Shown: positions 9,693 to 17,556 of the stretch, piece by piece | Position numbering within the stretch: the first letter of the stretch is position 1 | Layout of the letters: the number at the start of each line of letters is the position of its first letter | NCBI GenBank assembly: GCA_964644845.1 | Contig: CAZXXS010000051.1 | Location: forward strand, 1 to 21,076 | Direction of reading: 5' to 3' | DNA: 21,076 nucleotides | Source: Geothermovivens sp964644845 | GTDB lineage: Bacteria; Zhuqueibacterota; Zhuqueibacteria; Oleimicrobiales; Geothermoviventaceae | Notes under the pieces: generated by a model | The model's database searches: none | What the model was told of the DNA's origin: nothing | Seen by the model: only the letters and a program-made list of their open reading frames with translations | Translations under genes and position numbers: made by a program

Positions 9693-9968
9693 ATGGCACA
9701 GATCAAGATCGAGCGGAATCCGGACGCAAAGAGGCTTGAAGAGCTGGGCGTGTTCAACTGGCCGATCTGGGAAAAGGAAGAAAGCGAATTCCCCTGGACC
9801 TACAGCGAGCAAGAAACCTGTTACTTCCTGGAGGGCGAGGTGGTGGTCACCCCGGTTGGCGGTGAGCCCGTTCGAGTTGGGAAAGGGGATTTGGTCACAT
9901 TCCCGAAAGGGATGTCGTGTACCTGGAAGATTGAGAAGGCAGTGCGAAAACATTACCACTTTGGGTAA
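9693..9968 (+). CDS. Small cupin-domain protein (DUF861/cupin_3 type)
   Basis: A 91-residue single-domain cupin, probably cytoplasmic. The conserved beta-barrel core is visible as YFLEGEVVVTPVGG, VRVGKGDLVTFPKGMSCTW and the C-terminal KAVRKHYHFG, typical of the DUF861 (cupin_3/EutQ-like) group. The usual histidine-rich metal motif of cupin 1 is replaced by ETCYFLEGE, as is common in this group, so catalysis is uncertain. The start is the ATG at 9693 because GGAGGG (9683-9688) lies 4 nt upstream. No neighbour is closer than 240 nt, so it is probably transcribed alone. Its function cannot be named from sequence. Confidence 0.88.
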   Translation: MAQIKIERNPDAKRLEELGVFNWPIWEKEESEFPWTYSEQETCYFLEGEVVVTPVGGEPVRVGKGDLVTFPKGMSCTWKIEKAVRKHYHFG

Positions 9969-10208
9969 TCGATTGGTAAGAAGGGGGCGGGTTGTGAGGT
10001 TCGTTTGAAGAAGCTTCCGGTCGCGCGGGTTGGGGGTGGGTAGTCCTTGATGGAGCGGGCGTAGGACGTGTGTGAACCGGATGGGAATCGAAGGACACCG
10101 CAGGTGTCTGGGTTTTCCTCCTTGGGTGTGGGAAACGATTGGGCTCGATTTTCCGATTTGGCTGGAGGCGCGACACGCTGTGCGGTGTGGAGTCCGGGAG
10201 GACACTGA

Positions 10209-10631
10209 ATGGGCAAAATCTATTTCGCCGGTTCGATCAGCGGTGGCAGGCAGTACCTGGACACGTATGCACGGATTGTGGACTGGCTGAAGGGAAAGGG
10301 CCATTCTGTGCTAACGGAGCACGTGGCACGTGCCGATGTTTTGGAAATGGAGAAGCAGTGGGGGGAGCGCGGCGTGTACGAGCGGGATGTGCAGATGTTG
10401 GCTGACTGTGACGCCGTGGTAGCTGAAGTCACGAATCCATCCCTCGGGGTGGGCTACGAGATCTGTTACGCTCTGGAAAGATCGAAACCGGTCCTTTGCC
10501 TGTACCGTCGCGGCACGTTTGTCAGTCGAATGATCACGGGAAACACCTCGCCTTTCATCACGGTGCGGAGCTACGAGAACGACGATGAACTCTTCCGAAT
10601 TCTTGCGACCTTCCTCGAAACCGTCTCCTGA
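10209..10631 (+). CDS. DNPH1/Rcl-like 2'-deoxynucleoside 5'-phosphate N-hydrolase
   Basis: A 140-residue enzyme of the nucleoside 2-deoxyribosyltransferase superfamily, closest in motifs to animal DNPH1 (Rcl), which hydrolyses the glycosidic bond of deoxynucleoside monophosphates. Diagnostic stretches are YFAGSISGGRQ at the N-terminus, VLTEHVA, and VVAEVTNPSLGVGYE. Residues corresponding to the Rcl active site are Tyr5, Asp60, Glu84 and Ser106 in SRMI. GGGAGG (10196-10201) lies 7 nt before the ATG. The DUF5658 gene overlaps its 3' end and dinB follows, so it likely shares a transcript with a translesion polymerase. This suggests removal of damaged or modified dNMPs; that link is inference. 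A plain deoxyribosyltransferase is the less likely alternative. Confidence 0.9.
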   Translation: MGKIYFAGSISGGRQYLDTYARIVDWLKGKGHSVLTEHVARADVLEMEKQWGERGVYERDVQMLADCDAVVAEVTNPSLGVGYEICYALERSKPVLCLYRRGTFVSRMITGNTSPFITVRSYENDDELFRILATFLETVS

Positions 10632-11082
10632 GAGCGGGGCGTTGGACGAGCGGCGGGCCGTCCGCGACCGACGCAAAAAGCCGACGCCACCCATTTCTCG
10701 CTACACGTTTCGCGGCCGGCGAAGAGGCTCGCGCCGGGCGTCAGATCCCCGCTGGAACTACTACGTGGACCGGCCAGGTACTGCGGCCTGGCTGAGCGTC
10801 GGGCTGCTCGTGCTGCTCTCAAGCCTGGATGCCATTTTCACCGTTCACCTCCTCAAAATGGGGGGGTACGAAATGAATCCTTTCATGCGTTTCATTCTCC
10901 GGTTTGGGCACGGCCCGTTTCTGGCCGTGAAGTACGGGCTTACAGGATTGGGTGCGTTCATCTTGTTGATTCACAAGAACTTCTACCTCTGGTCGCCGAC
11001 GTTCAGCGTACGGAACATCGTACGCTTCTTCATCGGGATGTACCTGGCTCTGGTCGTGTACGAAGTGGTTTTGGTTTTCTGA
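10585..11082 (+). CDS. DUF5658-type small membrane protein
   Basis: A 165-residue protein. An Arg-rich, probably cytoplasmic N-terminus of about 65 residues carries several RR/RRR runs. It is followed by three to four hydrophobic helices (LSVGLLVLLSSLDAIFTVHLL, then FLAVKYGLTGLGAFILLI and a C-terminal helix). The SLDAIFT...GGYEMNPFMR pattern, with conserved Asp, Glu and Asn-Pro, fits the DUF5658 family, whose function is unknown. The ATG at 10585 overlaps the upstream gene by 47 nt with only a weak GAGAA ahead; the in-frame TTG at 10642 is an alternative that would avoid the overlap. It sits 20 nt before dinB and is probably part of the same operon. Confidence 0.8.
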   Translation: MNSSEFLRPSSKPSPESGALDERRAVRDRRKKPTPPISRYTFRGRRRGSRRASDPRWNYYVDRPGTAAWLSVGLLVLLSSLDAIFTVHLLKMGGYEMNPFMRFILRFGHGPFLAVKYGLTGLGAFILLIHKNFYLWSPTFSVRNIVRFFIGMYLALVVYEVVLVF

Positions 11083-11102
11083 TCGTTTCCCCGGAGAGGG
11101 GC

Positions 11103-12290
11103 ATGGTGGCCAAGCGCGTGATCCTGCACCTCGACATGGATGCGTTTTTCGCGGCCGTCGAGGAAATGGACAATCCGACCCTGCGAGGAAAACCCGTGGT
11201 GGTGGGGGCTGATCCAAAAGGGGGCCGTGGTCGCGGGGTGGTGTCCACAGCCAACTACGAAGCGCGCAAGTACGGCATCAGCTCCGCCATGCCCATTTCG
11301 GAAGCCTACCGTCGGTGTCCCCACGCTGTTTTCCTGCCCGTACGTGGTGCCCGTTACCGCCAGGTGTCAGAGCGGATCATGGCTATTCTGCGGGGGTACA
11401 CGCCTCTCGTGGAGCCGCTCAGCATCGATGAGGCATTTCTGGACCTCACGCCCACACTCAAGCTACACGGGGATCCGGTCAGGGTGGCGAGAGAAATCAA
11501 ACGGCGTATCCGGGAAGAAGTTGGAGACCTGACGGCTTCGGTAGGGATTGCACCGAACAAATTTCTGGCCAAGATCGCGTCCGACCTGGAAAAACCCGAC
11601 GGGCTCGTGGTTGTACCTGTGGAGAGAGTTGAGGAATTCCTGAGACCTTTGCCTGTGGCGCGCCTGTGGGGTGTGGGCAAGAAAACGCAACCGTTACTCG
11701 AAAAGCTGGGTATTCGGACGATCGGTGACCTGGCCAGGTTTCCGCGCGACGAGCTGGTTCAGCGTTTCGGTGCGTGGGGCATTCGACTGTGGGAACTCGC
11801 ACACGGCATGGACGACCGGCCGGTTGTGCCGGCTTCCCCTGCCAAATCGATCAGTCAGGAGACGACCTTTGAGCAGGACGTGGACGATGTAGAGCTGCTT
11901 GAACGGACGCTGCTGGAACTGGTGGATCACGTGACACGCGAAATGCGTGATGCGGACGTGCGTGGACGCACGGTAACGCTCAAAATCCGGCTGGAGGACT
12001 TCTCGACATTCACGCGCAGCCGTACGCTGTCAGAAGCTACAAATGCGTTTGCGCCGGTTGCCAAGGTGGTGCTGGACCTGTTCCGGCGCTTCGACCGCCG
12101 GGGGCAGAAAGTGCGGTTGGTGGGAGTGGGGATCAGCAATCTGGAGCGAGGTGGGCGCCAGCTCTCGCTGTTCGACGCCGAAACATCCGGAGATCGCGCC
12201 GATCGTGTGGTGGATCTTGTTCGACACCGCTTTGGGGAAAAAGCGATCCATCGTGGTGCCCCCGTGAAACGAAAGGGGGGCAGGGAGTGA
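11103..12290 (+). CDS. dinB: DNA polymerase IV (Y-family translesion polymerase)
   Basis: A 395-residue Y-family polymerase that copies across damaged template bases. The palm catalytic acids are present: Asp11 and Asp13 in HLDMDAFFAAVEE, and Asp109/Glu110 in SIDEAFLDLT. LTASVGIAPNKFLAKIASD is the usual palm/fingers signature, and a helix-hairpin-helix thumb region and little finger follow. The C-terminal QLSLF (353-357) matches the sliding-clamp binding motif. GGAGAGGGG lies just before ATG 11103. It is the last gene of the DNPH1-DUF5658-dinB set and converges with mutM. No LexA-type operator was recognised in the short upstream gap. Confidence 0.96.
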   Translation: MVAKRVILHLDMDAFFAAVEEMDNPTLRGKPVVVGADPKGGRGRGVVSTANYEARKYGISSAMPISEAYRRCPHAVFLPVRGARYRQVSERIMAILRGYTPLVEPLSIDEAFLDLTPTLKLHGDPVRVAREIKRRIREEVGDLTASVGIAPNKFLAKIASDLEKPDGLVVVPVERVEEFLRPLPVARLWGVGKKTQPLLEKLGIRTIGDLARFPRDELVQRFGAWGIRLWELAHGMDDRPVVPASPAKSISQETTFEQDVDDVELLERTLLELVDHVTREMRDADVRGRTVTLKIRLEDFSTFTRSRTLSEATNAFAPVAKVVLDLFRRFDRRGQKVRLVGVGISNLERGGRQLSLFDAETSGDRADRVVDLVRHRFGEKAIHRGAPVKRKGGRE

Positions 12291-12365
12291 ACAGGGCCCA
12301 GAGGACCCCTGGCCTGAGAAAAAGGTGGGGCGAAAAGGGTTGTGTCCTGTAGCTGGAGCTGGGGG

Positions 12366-12421
12366 CTGCCAACTGCGAACTGCCGACCGCGGACTGCCGA
12401 CTGTTTACTGGCCGCTGCCGA
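12366..12421. repeat. Eight tandem CTGCCGA-type heptamers
   Basis: Between the convergent dinB and mutM genes, eight consecutive 7-bp units can be read (ctgccaa, ctgcgaa, ctgccga, ccgcgga, ctgccga, ctgttta, ctggccg, ctgccga). Such degenerate heptamer arrays recur in intergenic DNA of several G+C-rich phyla. No role is known to me. The rest of the 12291-12490 spacer shows no gene and no clear terminator. Confidence 0.7.
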
Positions 12422-12490
12422 TTCTGCCCCGACCTCAGCTTTTTGCCTCTGCCCGCAGTAGCTTGTTTTTCCAGGAGAAAGAATCTTGAT

Positions 12491-13315
12491 CTACTTCTGA
12501 CACCTCTCGCACCAGAACGTGCTTCGCCCTGCAAGGCGTGCGGTTCGGATGGGAGCGCCACAACGGGGACACGGTTGCCCGGTACGACCGTACACCTGGA
12601 GCTCCAGCGCAAACAACCCGGCGTTGCCTTCTGGATCGGCGTAGTCGCGCAGAGTCGTACCCCCACGGTTCAGGGCTTCGCGCAGCACGTCACGTACGGA
12701 GCCCAAGAGGTGCGCCACCTCGGCCTCGCTCAGATCTCCCGCAGGCCGCAAGGGAGAAATCCCCGCGCGAAACAGGGCCTCATTCGTGTAAATGTTCCCC
12801 AACCCGGCCAAAACGCGCTGATCGAGCAGTGCGTTCTTGATCGGCTGCCTTTTCGTTCGGAGCTTCCGGTACAGCACGCGTGGATCGAGTCGTGGGTCCA
12901 ACGGTTCTGGGCCGAGCCGGGCTACGAAAGGTTGCGTTGCCACCTTTTGAGTCGGCAGGACGATCAACGCGCCGAAACGCCGTGGGTCCCGGTACCGCAC
13001 CTGCACGCTGCTCTCCAGGTCGAAAATGACGTGTTCATGTTTCTCCAGCGGCGCTCCTGGTTGACGCACCACCAAACGTCCGCTCATCCCCAGATGAACC
13101 AACAGAGTTGTCTCACCCTCAAAATGCACCAGCAGCAGCTTACCCCGTCGTTCGAGCCCTGTCACTTGCCTTCCGACCACGTTCCCGCGCAGGCGTTGCT
13201 CGTCTACGCGCTCACGCAGGGCTGGGTTCCGTACGGTAACAGCTGTTACCCTTTTCCCAAGCAAGACCGGTTCCAGGGCTTTACGAATGGTTTCGACCTC
13301 AGGTAGTTCGGGCAT
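12491..13315 (-). CDS. mutM: Formamidopyrimidine-DNA glycosylase
   Basis: A 274-residue bifunctional glycosylase/AP lyase that removes 8-oxoguanine and formamidopyrimidines. All key residues are visible: the N-terminal MPELPEVET with catalytic Pro2 and Glu3, Lys59 in RRGKLLL, the void-filling set Met77, Arg112 and Phe114, and AGLGNIYTNE of the H2TH domain. The zinc finger is C249-x2-C252-x16-C269-x2-C272, with Arg264 in the finger loop. The ATG at 13315 is fixed by the invariant N-terminus, although the frame stays open about 375 nt upstream through the permease gene. It begins 8 nt after the permease stop, so it is probably the third gene of the ABC operon. Confidence 0.96.
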   Translation of the reverse strand: MPELPEVETIRKALEPVLLGKRVTAVTVRNPALRERVDEQRLRGNVVGRQVTGLERRGKLLLVHFEGETTLLVHLGMSGRLVVRQPGAPLEKHEHVIFDLESSVQVRYRDPRRFGALIVLPTQKVATQPFVARLGPEPLDPRLDPRVLYRKLRTKRQPIKNALLDQRVLAGLGNIYTNEALFRAGISPLRPAGDLSEAEVAHLLGSVRDVLREALNRGGTTLRDYADPEGNAGLFALELQVYGRTGQPCPRCGAPIRTARLAGRSTFWCERCQK

Positions 13316-13323
13316 TGTGACTC

Positions 13324-14607
13324 TTAGCGTTTTCCATTTTCGGCTGTTGTCCAGGGAAAGAGTTTCACGCCGAGGAAAAAGGCGGCGATTCCAATTGCAA
13401 GCAGCACACTGCACGGAAAGAGCATTTCCTTGGCGGAGAAACCCCGCCACAGAGCGCCCTCCAGGCTCAAGATGGCCCACTTCACAGGGCTGAGGCTGCT
13501 GATACTGCGCAGCCACGAAGGCATGAACATGAGTGGGATCATGGCGCCGCCAAGCATGGCCAGAGGCAACATCACGCCCCAGACGAGCGACGACACAGAT
13601 CGCTCGGAGTGTCCCAGAACGGCGAAAAGCATCATGAGCCCAACGAATGCTACGCCCACCGAAGCGGAAGCGGCCAGGAGGAGGGGCCACGAGTGGACGC
13701 GAACACCGAAAAACGCCACCGCCACAAGCAACAAGCCAATCACTACGCCCACTACTGCTGCGAAGCAGCCCAGAGCTTTTCCTGCCAGAAGTTGTGTGCC
13801 CGTAACCGGCAGGGCCCGAATGCGGTCCAACGTACCATTCTTGCGTTCTGTGACGAGGGTGAGGCTGAAACCCGAAACCACGCCGATGATGCCAAACACG
13901 ATGCCCTGAGGAAATGTGACAGCGAACGCGTTTGGCGGCCCCGATCTGGGATTCACGATTTGCAGCGTCTCGACTTTGAGCGGCTCGAAGCCCTGCATGT
14001 GGCTGCTTGCGCTGGTGTCCTCGTCGGCCAGAAATCGATCGAGTTCCGACAGAAAGCTGAGCAAGCTCCGCTTACGAGGGGTGGGAAGAGAGGTGTCCTC
14101 CTGCAGTGAGTCGAGCGCGGCACGGATGCTAGTTCGGAACTTACGTGGATCAGCGAAAAGGTCCGACAGATCTTCGGCGGCGTATTTGGTGAGAATGCCC
14201 TCCACCATCCCTGCAGCTGCGTTCTGTGCGGGATCAAAGCCGAGCAAGATGCGCGGTGGCCCTTGAGCAAATGGATTTTGCCGCCTTTGCCCAAAACCCG
14301 GTGGCAACACCACCAGGGCTACGCAACGGCGTTTGCGAACCAGCTCCCGGGCTGTGCATGTGTCGACAGCGCGGTGGACTTGCAGCTCTGTTGACGAGTC
14401 CAGACGCGCCACGAAGGCCTGAGACGCGGCGGTACTGTCCTGGTCGACGACTGCGATGGGCACGGCTTCGGGACCTGAGTCAGGCGAGTACATCAGACCG
14501 AAGAAAAGGGCAAAGACGAGCGGGAAGAAAAAGGTGAAGGCAAAGCCGGACTTGTCCCGAAAAAGCAGACGCAAATCCTTGGAGGCCAGGGCGACGATCT
14601 TCCGCAT
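13324..14607 (-). CDS. ABC-2 type exporter permease
   Basis: A 427-residue inner-membrane permease of the ABC-2 (ABC2_membrane_3-like) family, which forms an export pump with the ATPase encoded just upstream. One N-terminal helix (FTFFFPLVFALFFGLMYS, about 25-41) is followed by a large extracytoplasmic domain of about 190 residues. A C-terminal bundle of five to six helices follows, starting at FGIIGVVSGFSLTLVTERKNGTLDRIRALPV, where TERKNGTLDRI is the family's cytoplasmic signature. The start ATG lies 1 nt after the ATPase stop, so translation is coupled. The substrate is unknown; drug, lipid or polymer export are typical of the family. Confidence 0.92.
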   Translation of the reverse strand: MRKIVALASKDLRLLFRDKSGFAFTFFFPLVFALFFGLMYSPDSGPEAVPIAVVDQDSTAASQAFVARLDSSTELQVHRAVDTCTARELVRKRRCVALVVLPPGFGQRRQNPFAQGPPRILLGFDPAQNAAAGMVEGILTKYAAEDLSDLFADPRKFRTSIRAALDSLQEDTSLPTPRKRSLLSFLSELDRFLADEDTSASSHMQGFEPLKVETLQIVNPRSGPPNAFAVTFPQGIVFGIIGVVSGFSLTLVTERKNGTLDRIRALPVTGTQLLAGKALGCFAAVVGVVIGLLLVAVAFFGVRVHSWPLLLAASASVGVAFVGLMMLFAVLGHSERSVSSLVWGVMLPLAMLGGAMIPLMFMPSWLRSISSLSPVKWAILSLEGALWRGFSAKEMLFPCSVLLAIGIAAFFLGVKLFPWTTAENGKR

Positions 14608-14608
14608 G

Positions 14609-15454
14609 TCAATCCCTCAGTTGTCTTCCCGTCAAATTGAGAAACACGCTCTCCAGTGTGGGTTGCTCGATCCGGAAGCGGCGGTAGCGACCTGTTCCCT
14701 GGAGCTTCACCAATTCAGCTACGGGGTCATCGCAAGCGAGGCGTTTTTCCCCGTGGAGATCTTCGACAACGAGGACCGGCTTTTCCCCGTAAGCTCGAAC
14801 GAGGTTTGGAACGGTATCCAGGGCAAGAAGGCGACCGCGGTCCAGGATGCCCACGCGGTGGCACAACCGCTCCGCTTCTTCCATGTAGTGCGTTGTGTAC
14901 AGAATGGCGTGCCCTTCGTGGGCGAGCGTCTCGATGTTTTCGAAGATTGCGTTCCGGGACTGAGGATCGACACCGACGGTGGGCTCGTCCAACAGTAAAA
15001 TAGGAGGGCGGTGTACCACGGCAATGGCCAGGTTCAGCCGGCGCTTCATGCCCCCAGAGTAGGTGCGCACGCGATCTTTGCGCCTGGCAGTAAGGCCTAC
15101 AAAGTCCAGGGCCCACGCGACCTGATCGCGCAATTCCTTGCCGCGCAGTCCAGCCAACTTGCCGAAGAAAACGACGTTTTCTTCACCACTCAGGCCCTCG
15201 TAGAGCGCCAAGGTCTGCGGTGCCAGTCCCAAGTGAGCCTTGTTTCTTTCGCCGTCAGCGTTTGAAATACCCTCGAGGAGTATCTGGCCTGAATCGGGCT
15301 TGAGCAGGCCGACGGCCAGGCTGACGGTGGTCGTCTTCCCGGCCCCGTTGGGACCAAGTAGTCCGAACACCTCACCCGCTGACACTGAGAAGGAGAGGCC
15401 ATCTACGGCCCTGATACTGCCGTAAGACTTGGTGACGTCAACAAAGCGAAGCAT
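14609..15454 (-). CDS. ABC transporter ATP-binding protein
   Basis: The 281-residue nucleotide-binding subunit of the ABC-2 exporter. The Walker A GPNGAGKTT (about 34-42), Q-loop LAPQTLALYEGLS, signature YSGGMKRRL, Walker B ILLLDEPTVGVD and H-loop TTHYMEEAE appear in order. A C-terminal DUF4162-like tail (VEDLHGEKRLAC to the end) matches long drug-type ATPases. The ATG at 15454 gives MLRFVDVTKSYG, the standard family start. The frame remains open about 525 nt further upstream, but that extension has no recognisable domain. It is the first gene of the ATPase-permease-mutM operon. Confidence 0.95.
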   Translation of the reverse strand: MLRFVDVTKSYGSIRAVDGLSFSVSAGEVFGLLGPNGAGKTTTVSLAVGLLKPDSGQILLEGISNADGERNKAHLGLAPQTLALYEGLSGEENVVFFGKLAGLRGKELRDQVAWALDFVGLTARRKDRVRTYSGGMKRRLNLAIAVVHRPPILLLDEPTVGVDPQSRNAIFENIETLAHEGHAILYTTHYMEEAERLCHRVGILDRGRLLALDTVPNLVRAYGEKPVLVVEDLHGEKRLACDDPVAELVKLQGTGRYRRFRIEQPTLESVFLNLTGRQLRD

Positions 15455-16200
15455 CGTTAAGGTCCCGATTTCGTCAAAGTTTTGTAAGTACTTGGTGCGA
15501 TGTCGCTTGGCACTGGAAAATCGGCATTTTCTACGAGTTTTCGAAAGAAAAGTTTGCAGCTTTTGTGCCCATCCAGGGGACCCAGGGCGAACGCTTGTCG
15601 AGCAAGAAAAACCAGTCAAGAGCGCCAGCAGAAGCGGTACGGAACGCAGATGGCACAGTTGCAACGGCACTGGGCAGGGAGGATTGCGCCACTGATCCTG
15701 GAGACGTGACACTCCAGATGAGCTGTAGGACAGACGAACCTGGCTGCAAACAGACGTTTTCTGACGTTGCTGCCCTCCGAGCCAACCTGTTCGCCTGTGC
15801 CGCTGTGAACGCAGCGAATCGGAGAAAGTTGTTGCCCGTTGTGCGTAAGTCGCGAGGCGGCCACAGGTCGCAAACGCGCGCAGGTCGACGGTCGTCCGGG
15901 TCTCTGGATGAATGTGCAAGCAACAACGGGATTGCGTGGGGTTTTGGGGAAACCCAACGGAAGAGACAAGCCGTCCCATTCAGCCAGTCTCTCAAGCCCT
16001 GGCCGGGAATGCGAAGGTCGCTGCTGGCCTCCCTCAGACGGAACAGGTGCGGCTCCGGTGGCGCAAGCTTGTTTCGGGCGCTTGCAGGATGAGGGGGTGC
16101 GAAAAGGTTCGCGTCCGTTTTGCAAGCAGCCTCCGGGCAGGGGTGGCGTTCTTGAGACGGCTTTTCCCTTAGAAATTGTGAAGTCGGCAGCTAATTTCTT
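15455..16200. other. Gene-free region upstream of the ABC operon
   Basis: About 750 nt hold no convincing gene on either strand. Long open frames exist because of base composition. One minus-strand frame is continuous with the ABC ATPase and contains a short hydrophobic run (VPLLLALLTGFSC), but it lacks its own stop and a proper lipobox. A 7-bp inverted repeat AGAAATT/AATTTCT (16171-16177, 16193-16199) sits directly before a TTGACA box. The promoter of the ABC operon should be near 15460-15520 on the minus strand but I cannot place it. Confidence 0.45.
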
Positions 16201-16202
16201 TC

Positions 16203-16230
16203 TTGACAATTTGTTAGGGTTTTCTCAACT
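16203..16230 (+). promoter_or_regulatory. Candidate promoter (TTGACA) for a small RNA
   Basis: A perfect -35 box TTGACA (16203-16208) is followed 16 nt later by TCAACT (16225-16230), a weak -10. The 7-bp inverted repeat ending at 16199 immediately precedes it and could be an operator. It points towards the intrinsic terminator at 16359-16406 with no gene in between. Confidence 0.28.
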
Positions 16231-16236
16231 TTGTGC

Positions 16237-16406
16237 AAGAGGAAGGTTGGGACATTGGGAGAAGAGAAGGGGGAGTCGTGTGCGGAGGACTGGGGATGTT
16301 TTCACGGTGCGGGGTTGGGACCGAAGGGGCGGAGCTGTGGAATCCCGTGGATTTGTTCAAAAGCCCGTTCCCTGAGCGCAGCAGGTGCTCAGGGGTCGGG
16401 CTTTTT
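16237..16406 (+). ncRNA. Candidate small non-coding RNA (about 170 nt)
   Basis: A TTGACA promoter-like site and a strong rho-independent terminator bound a purine-rich stretch with no credible coding frame. Inside it CGGGGTT (about 16309-16315) can pair with AATCCCG (about 16340-16346) around a 24-nt loop, allowing one G-U pair. I compared it by eye with 6S RNA, SRP RNA, tmRNA and RNase P RNA signatures and recognise none. The start is inferred from the promoter guess, whereas the 3' end is well supported by the terminator. Confidence 0.35.
16359..16406 (+). terminator. Strong intrinsic terminator
   Basis: AAAAGCCCG (16359-16367) pairs with CGGGCTTTT (16397-16405). Inside it CCCTGAGC (16370-16377) pairs with GCTCAGGG (16387-16394), separated by a 2x2 internal loop and capped by a 9-nt loop. 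The stem ends in TTTTT. This is the best rho-independent terminator in the window, yet no protein-coding gene on the plus strand lies upstream of it for over 3 kb. The A-run on the other arm means it could also work on the minus strand. Confidence 0.85.
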
Positions 16407-16530
16407 GCGTTTGGGGACGTGTGCGAGGCGGTGTTGGTTTTGACTGGTGAGGCTGCTCCGGCATCTGAGACTTCGGCACCTGCGTCCCTGCGGTTTAAGG
16501 AATTACCCACACCCGGGCCTGATTGGCCTT

Positions 16531-16900
16531 TCCGTCGGCCGCCCCGTGGCGGCAACCATGCTCTACGCCGCCGTGGTGCTGCTCGGGACGGTGTCTCTCA
16601 CGCGCCTGCCGGTGGCCCTGCTGCCGGATCTCTCCTACCCCAAACTCACCGTGTGGACCACCTACCCGGGCGCCGCGCCTGCTGAGGTTGAGGCGAGCGT
16701 CACGGTGCCCATCGAGGGGGCGCTCTCCGCCCTCAGCGGGCTACGGCGCATGGGCCTCGGTGAGCCGCGAAAGGGTGTCGCTCGTCACGCTCGAGTTCCC
16801 CGTGCGTGATGTCGGCGCAGTCCGGACGAACATGCCGCCGGTGCCGGAGTGGCAGCGTAACGTAGGCCAGCTGCCGCCACACGACGCGGAGCCACTGAAT
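16531..16900 (+). pseudogene. Decayed N-terminal fragment of an RND (AcrB/HAE-type) efflux pump, copy 1
   Basis: The first roughly 70 codons translate as the N-terminus of an RND inner-membrane pump: GRPVAATMLYAAVVLLG (transmembrane helix 1), LPDLSYPKLTVWTTYPGAA, then VEASVTVPIEGALSALSGLRRM. After the Met codon near 16750 one extra G shifts the frame; reading on in the next frame gives ASVSRERVSLVTLEF, then VRDVGAVR and a degraded GQLPPHDAEP, the expected continuation. An intact pump has over 1000 residues, so more than 85% is missing. A second copy with the same frameshift lies 4190 bp downstream. Beyond about 16900 the sequence changes to unrelated repeats. Confidence 0.9.
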
Positions 16901-16906
16901 CTTTGC

Positions 16907-16985
16907 CCCTGGATCAGGCTGAGCTTGTCGAAGCGAGGCTGGGTCAAGGGAGTCGAAACCCGCGGGCTCTTCGACGGGGCGTGTG
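16907..16985. repeat. CTTGTCGAAG-type dispersed repeat
   Basis: The segment contains cctggatcaggctgagcttgtcgaag and, further on, ggctcttcgacgggg. This resembles the palindromic cctgagcttgtcgaagg element found scattered between genes in many bacterial genomes. Here it directly follows the broken RND fragment and probably marks recombined or eroded intergenic DNA. Confidence 0.5.
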
Positions 16986-17063
16986 AGCAGAGGGGATGGC
17001 GAGACGCCCACCATCGAGTGCTCCACCCCTCAGCCTCCAACTTTGTCTTCGCCCTCTCCGCAC

Positions 17064-17104
17064 CTTCGCGGTTTTCCCCTTCTTTTCACCGCGAAAACGC
17101 GAAG
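17064..17104. repeat. CTTCGCGGTTTTC / GAAAACGCGAAG inverted repeat
   Basis: CTTCGCGGTTTTC (17064-17076) and GAAAACGCGAAG (17093-17104) are complementary apart from one bulged G, leaving a 16-nt loop. The 3' arm continues into cacacgaagg, a form of the widespread 'cgcgaagacacgaag' intergenic repeat. The surrounding 16986-17556 region shows no credible gene. It also holds a TTGACAAT element at 17223. Confidence 0.55.
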
Positions 17105-17556
17105 CACACGAAGGAAGCCCGGCGGAGCGGACAGGTGAGCGCGAGGTCACGACGGCTGGGGGCCGCAATCTGTGACCCACGTGGCGAAGCTGCGAAAGGC
17201 TCGCCACAGGCGAAAAAAGTGCTTGACAATCTGTGTGTGCAGATTTCGGCGTCGGAGTTGGCGGTTGGGTTGTGTGAGGGAATACCCACCGGAACAGAAT
17301 GGTGAGCGAGACCAGTGGGGACCGGTTATTAGGGTTTTTTCGTCCCGGAGTAAGGGAGGCAGTCCCTGAAGCGGGGTTGGGCCCTCGTGGCGTACGGCAC
17401 CCTCCGCAACTTCTCTTCGCGCGGTGCATGAATTGCAGAGGGCAACCTCAAGTGGCGCGATCTCCCCCGTGAGTGGCCTCGTTCGATTGATTTTGTCAGG
17501 TTTTGTCTCCGTCGGCACGAGAACCCAGGTTCACGCAGACCCCGGGGGAGCGTAGG
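17105..17556. other. Gene-free region upstream of the cysteine-rich cassette
   Basis: No coding frame is convincing here. CTTGACAAT.TGT at 17222 repeats the promoter-like element of 16202, and TTATTAGGGTTTTTTC (about 17327) resembles TTGTTAGGGTTTTCTC found right after it at 16211. The cassette promoter probably lies in this stretch, but TTGACA (17223-17228) has no good -10 box 16-18 nt downstream. Confidence 0.35.

Noticed and set aside
13316..13690. Extended N-terminus for MutM
   Set aside because: MutM needs Pro as its second residue for catalysis, so the ATG at 13315 is the start; the extension is antisense-like overlap of the permease gene.
15455..15979. Roughly 175-residue N-terminal extension of the ABC ATPase, including a lipoprotein-like hydrophobic run
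   Set aside because: The ATPase family starts at MLRFVDVTKSYG, and the extension lacks a domain, a proper lipobox and a start site.
16523..17305. A 260-codon frame spanning the RND fragment as one novel gene
   Set aside because: Before the frameshift it reads the RND region out of frame, and after 16900 it reads through intergenic repeats. It is a chance composite, not a gene.
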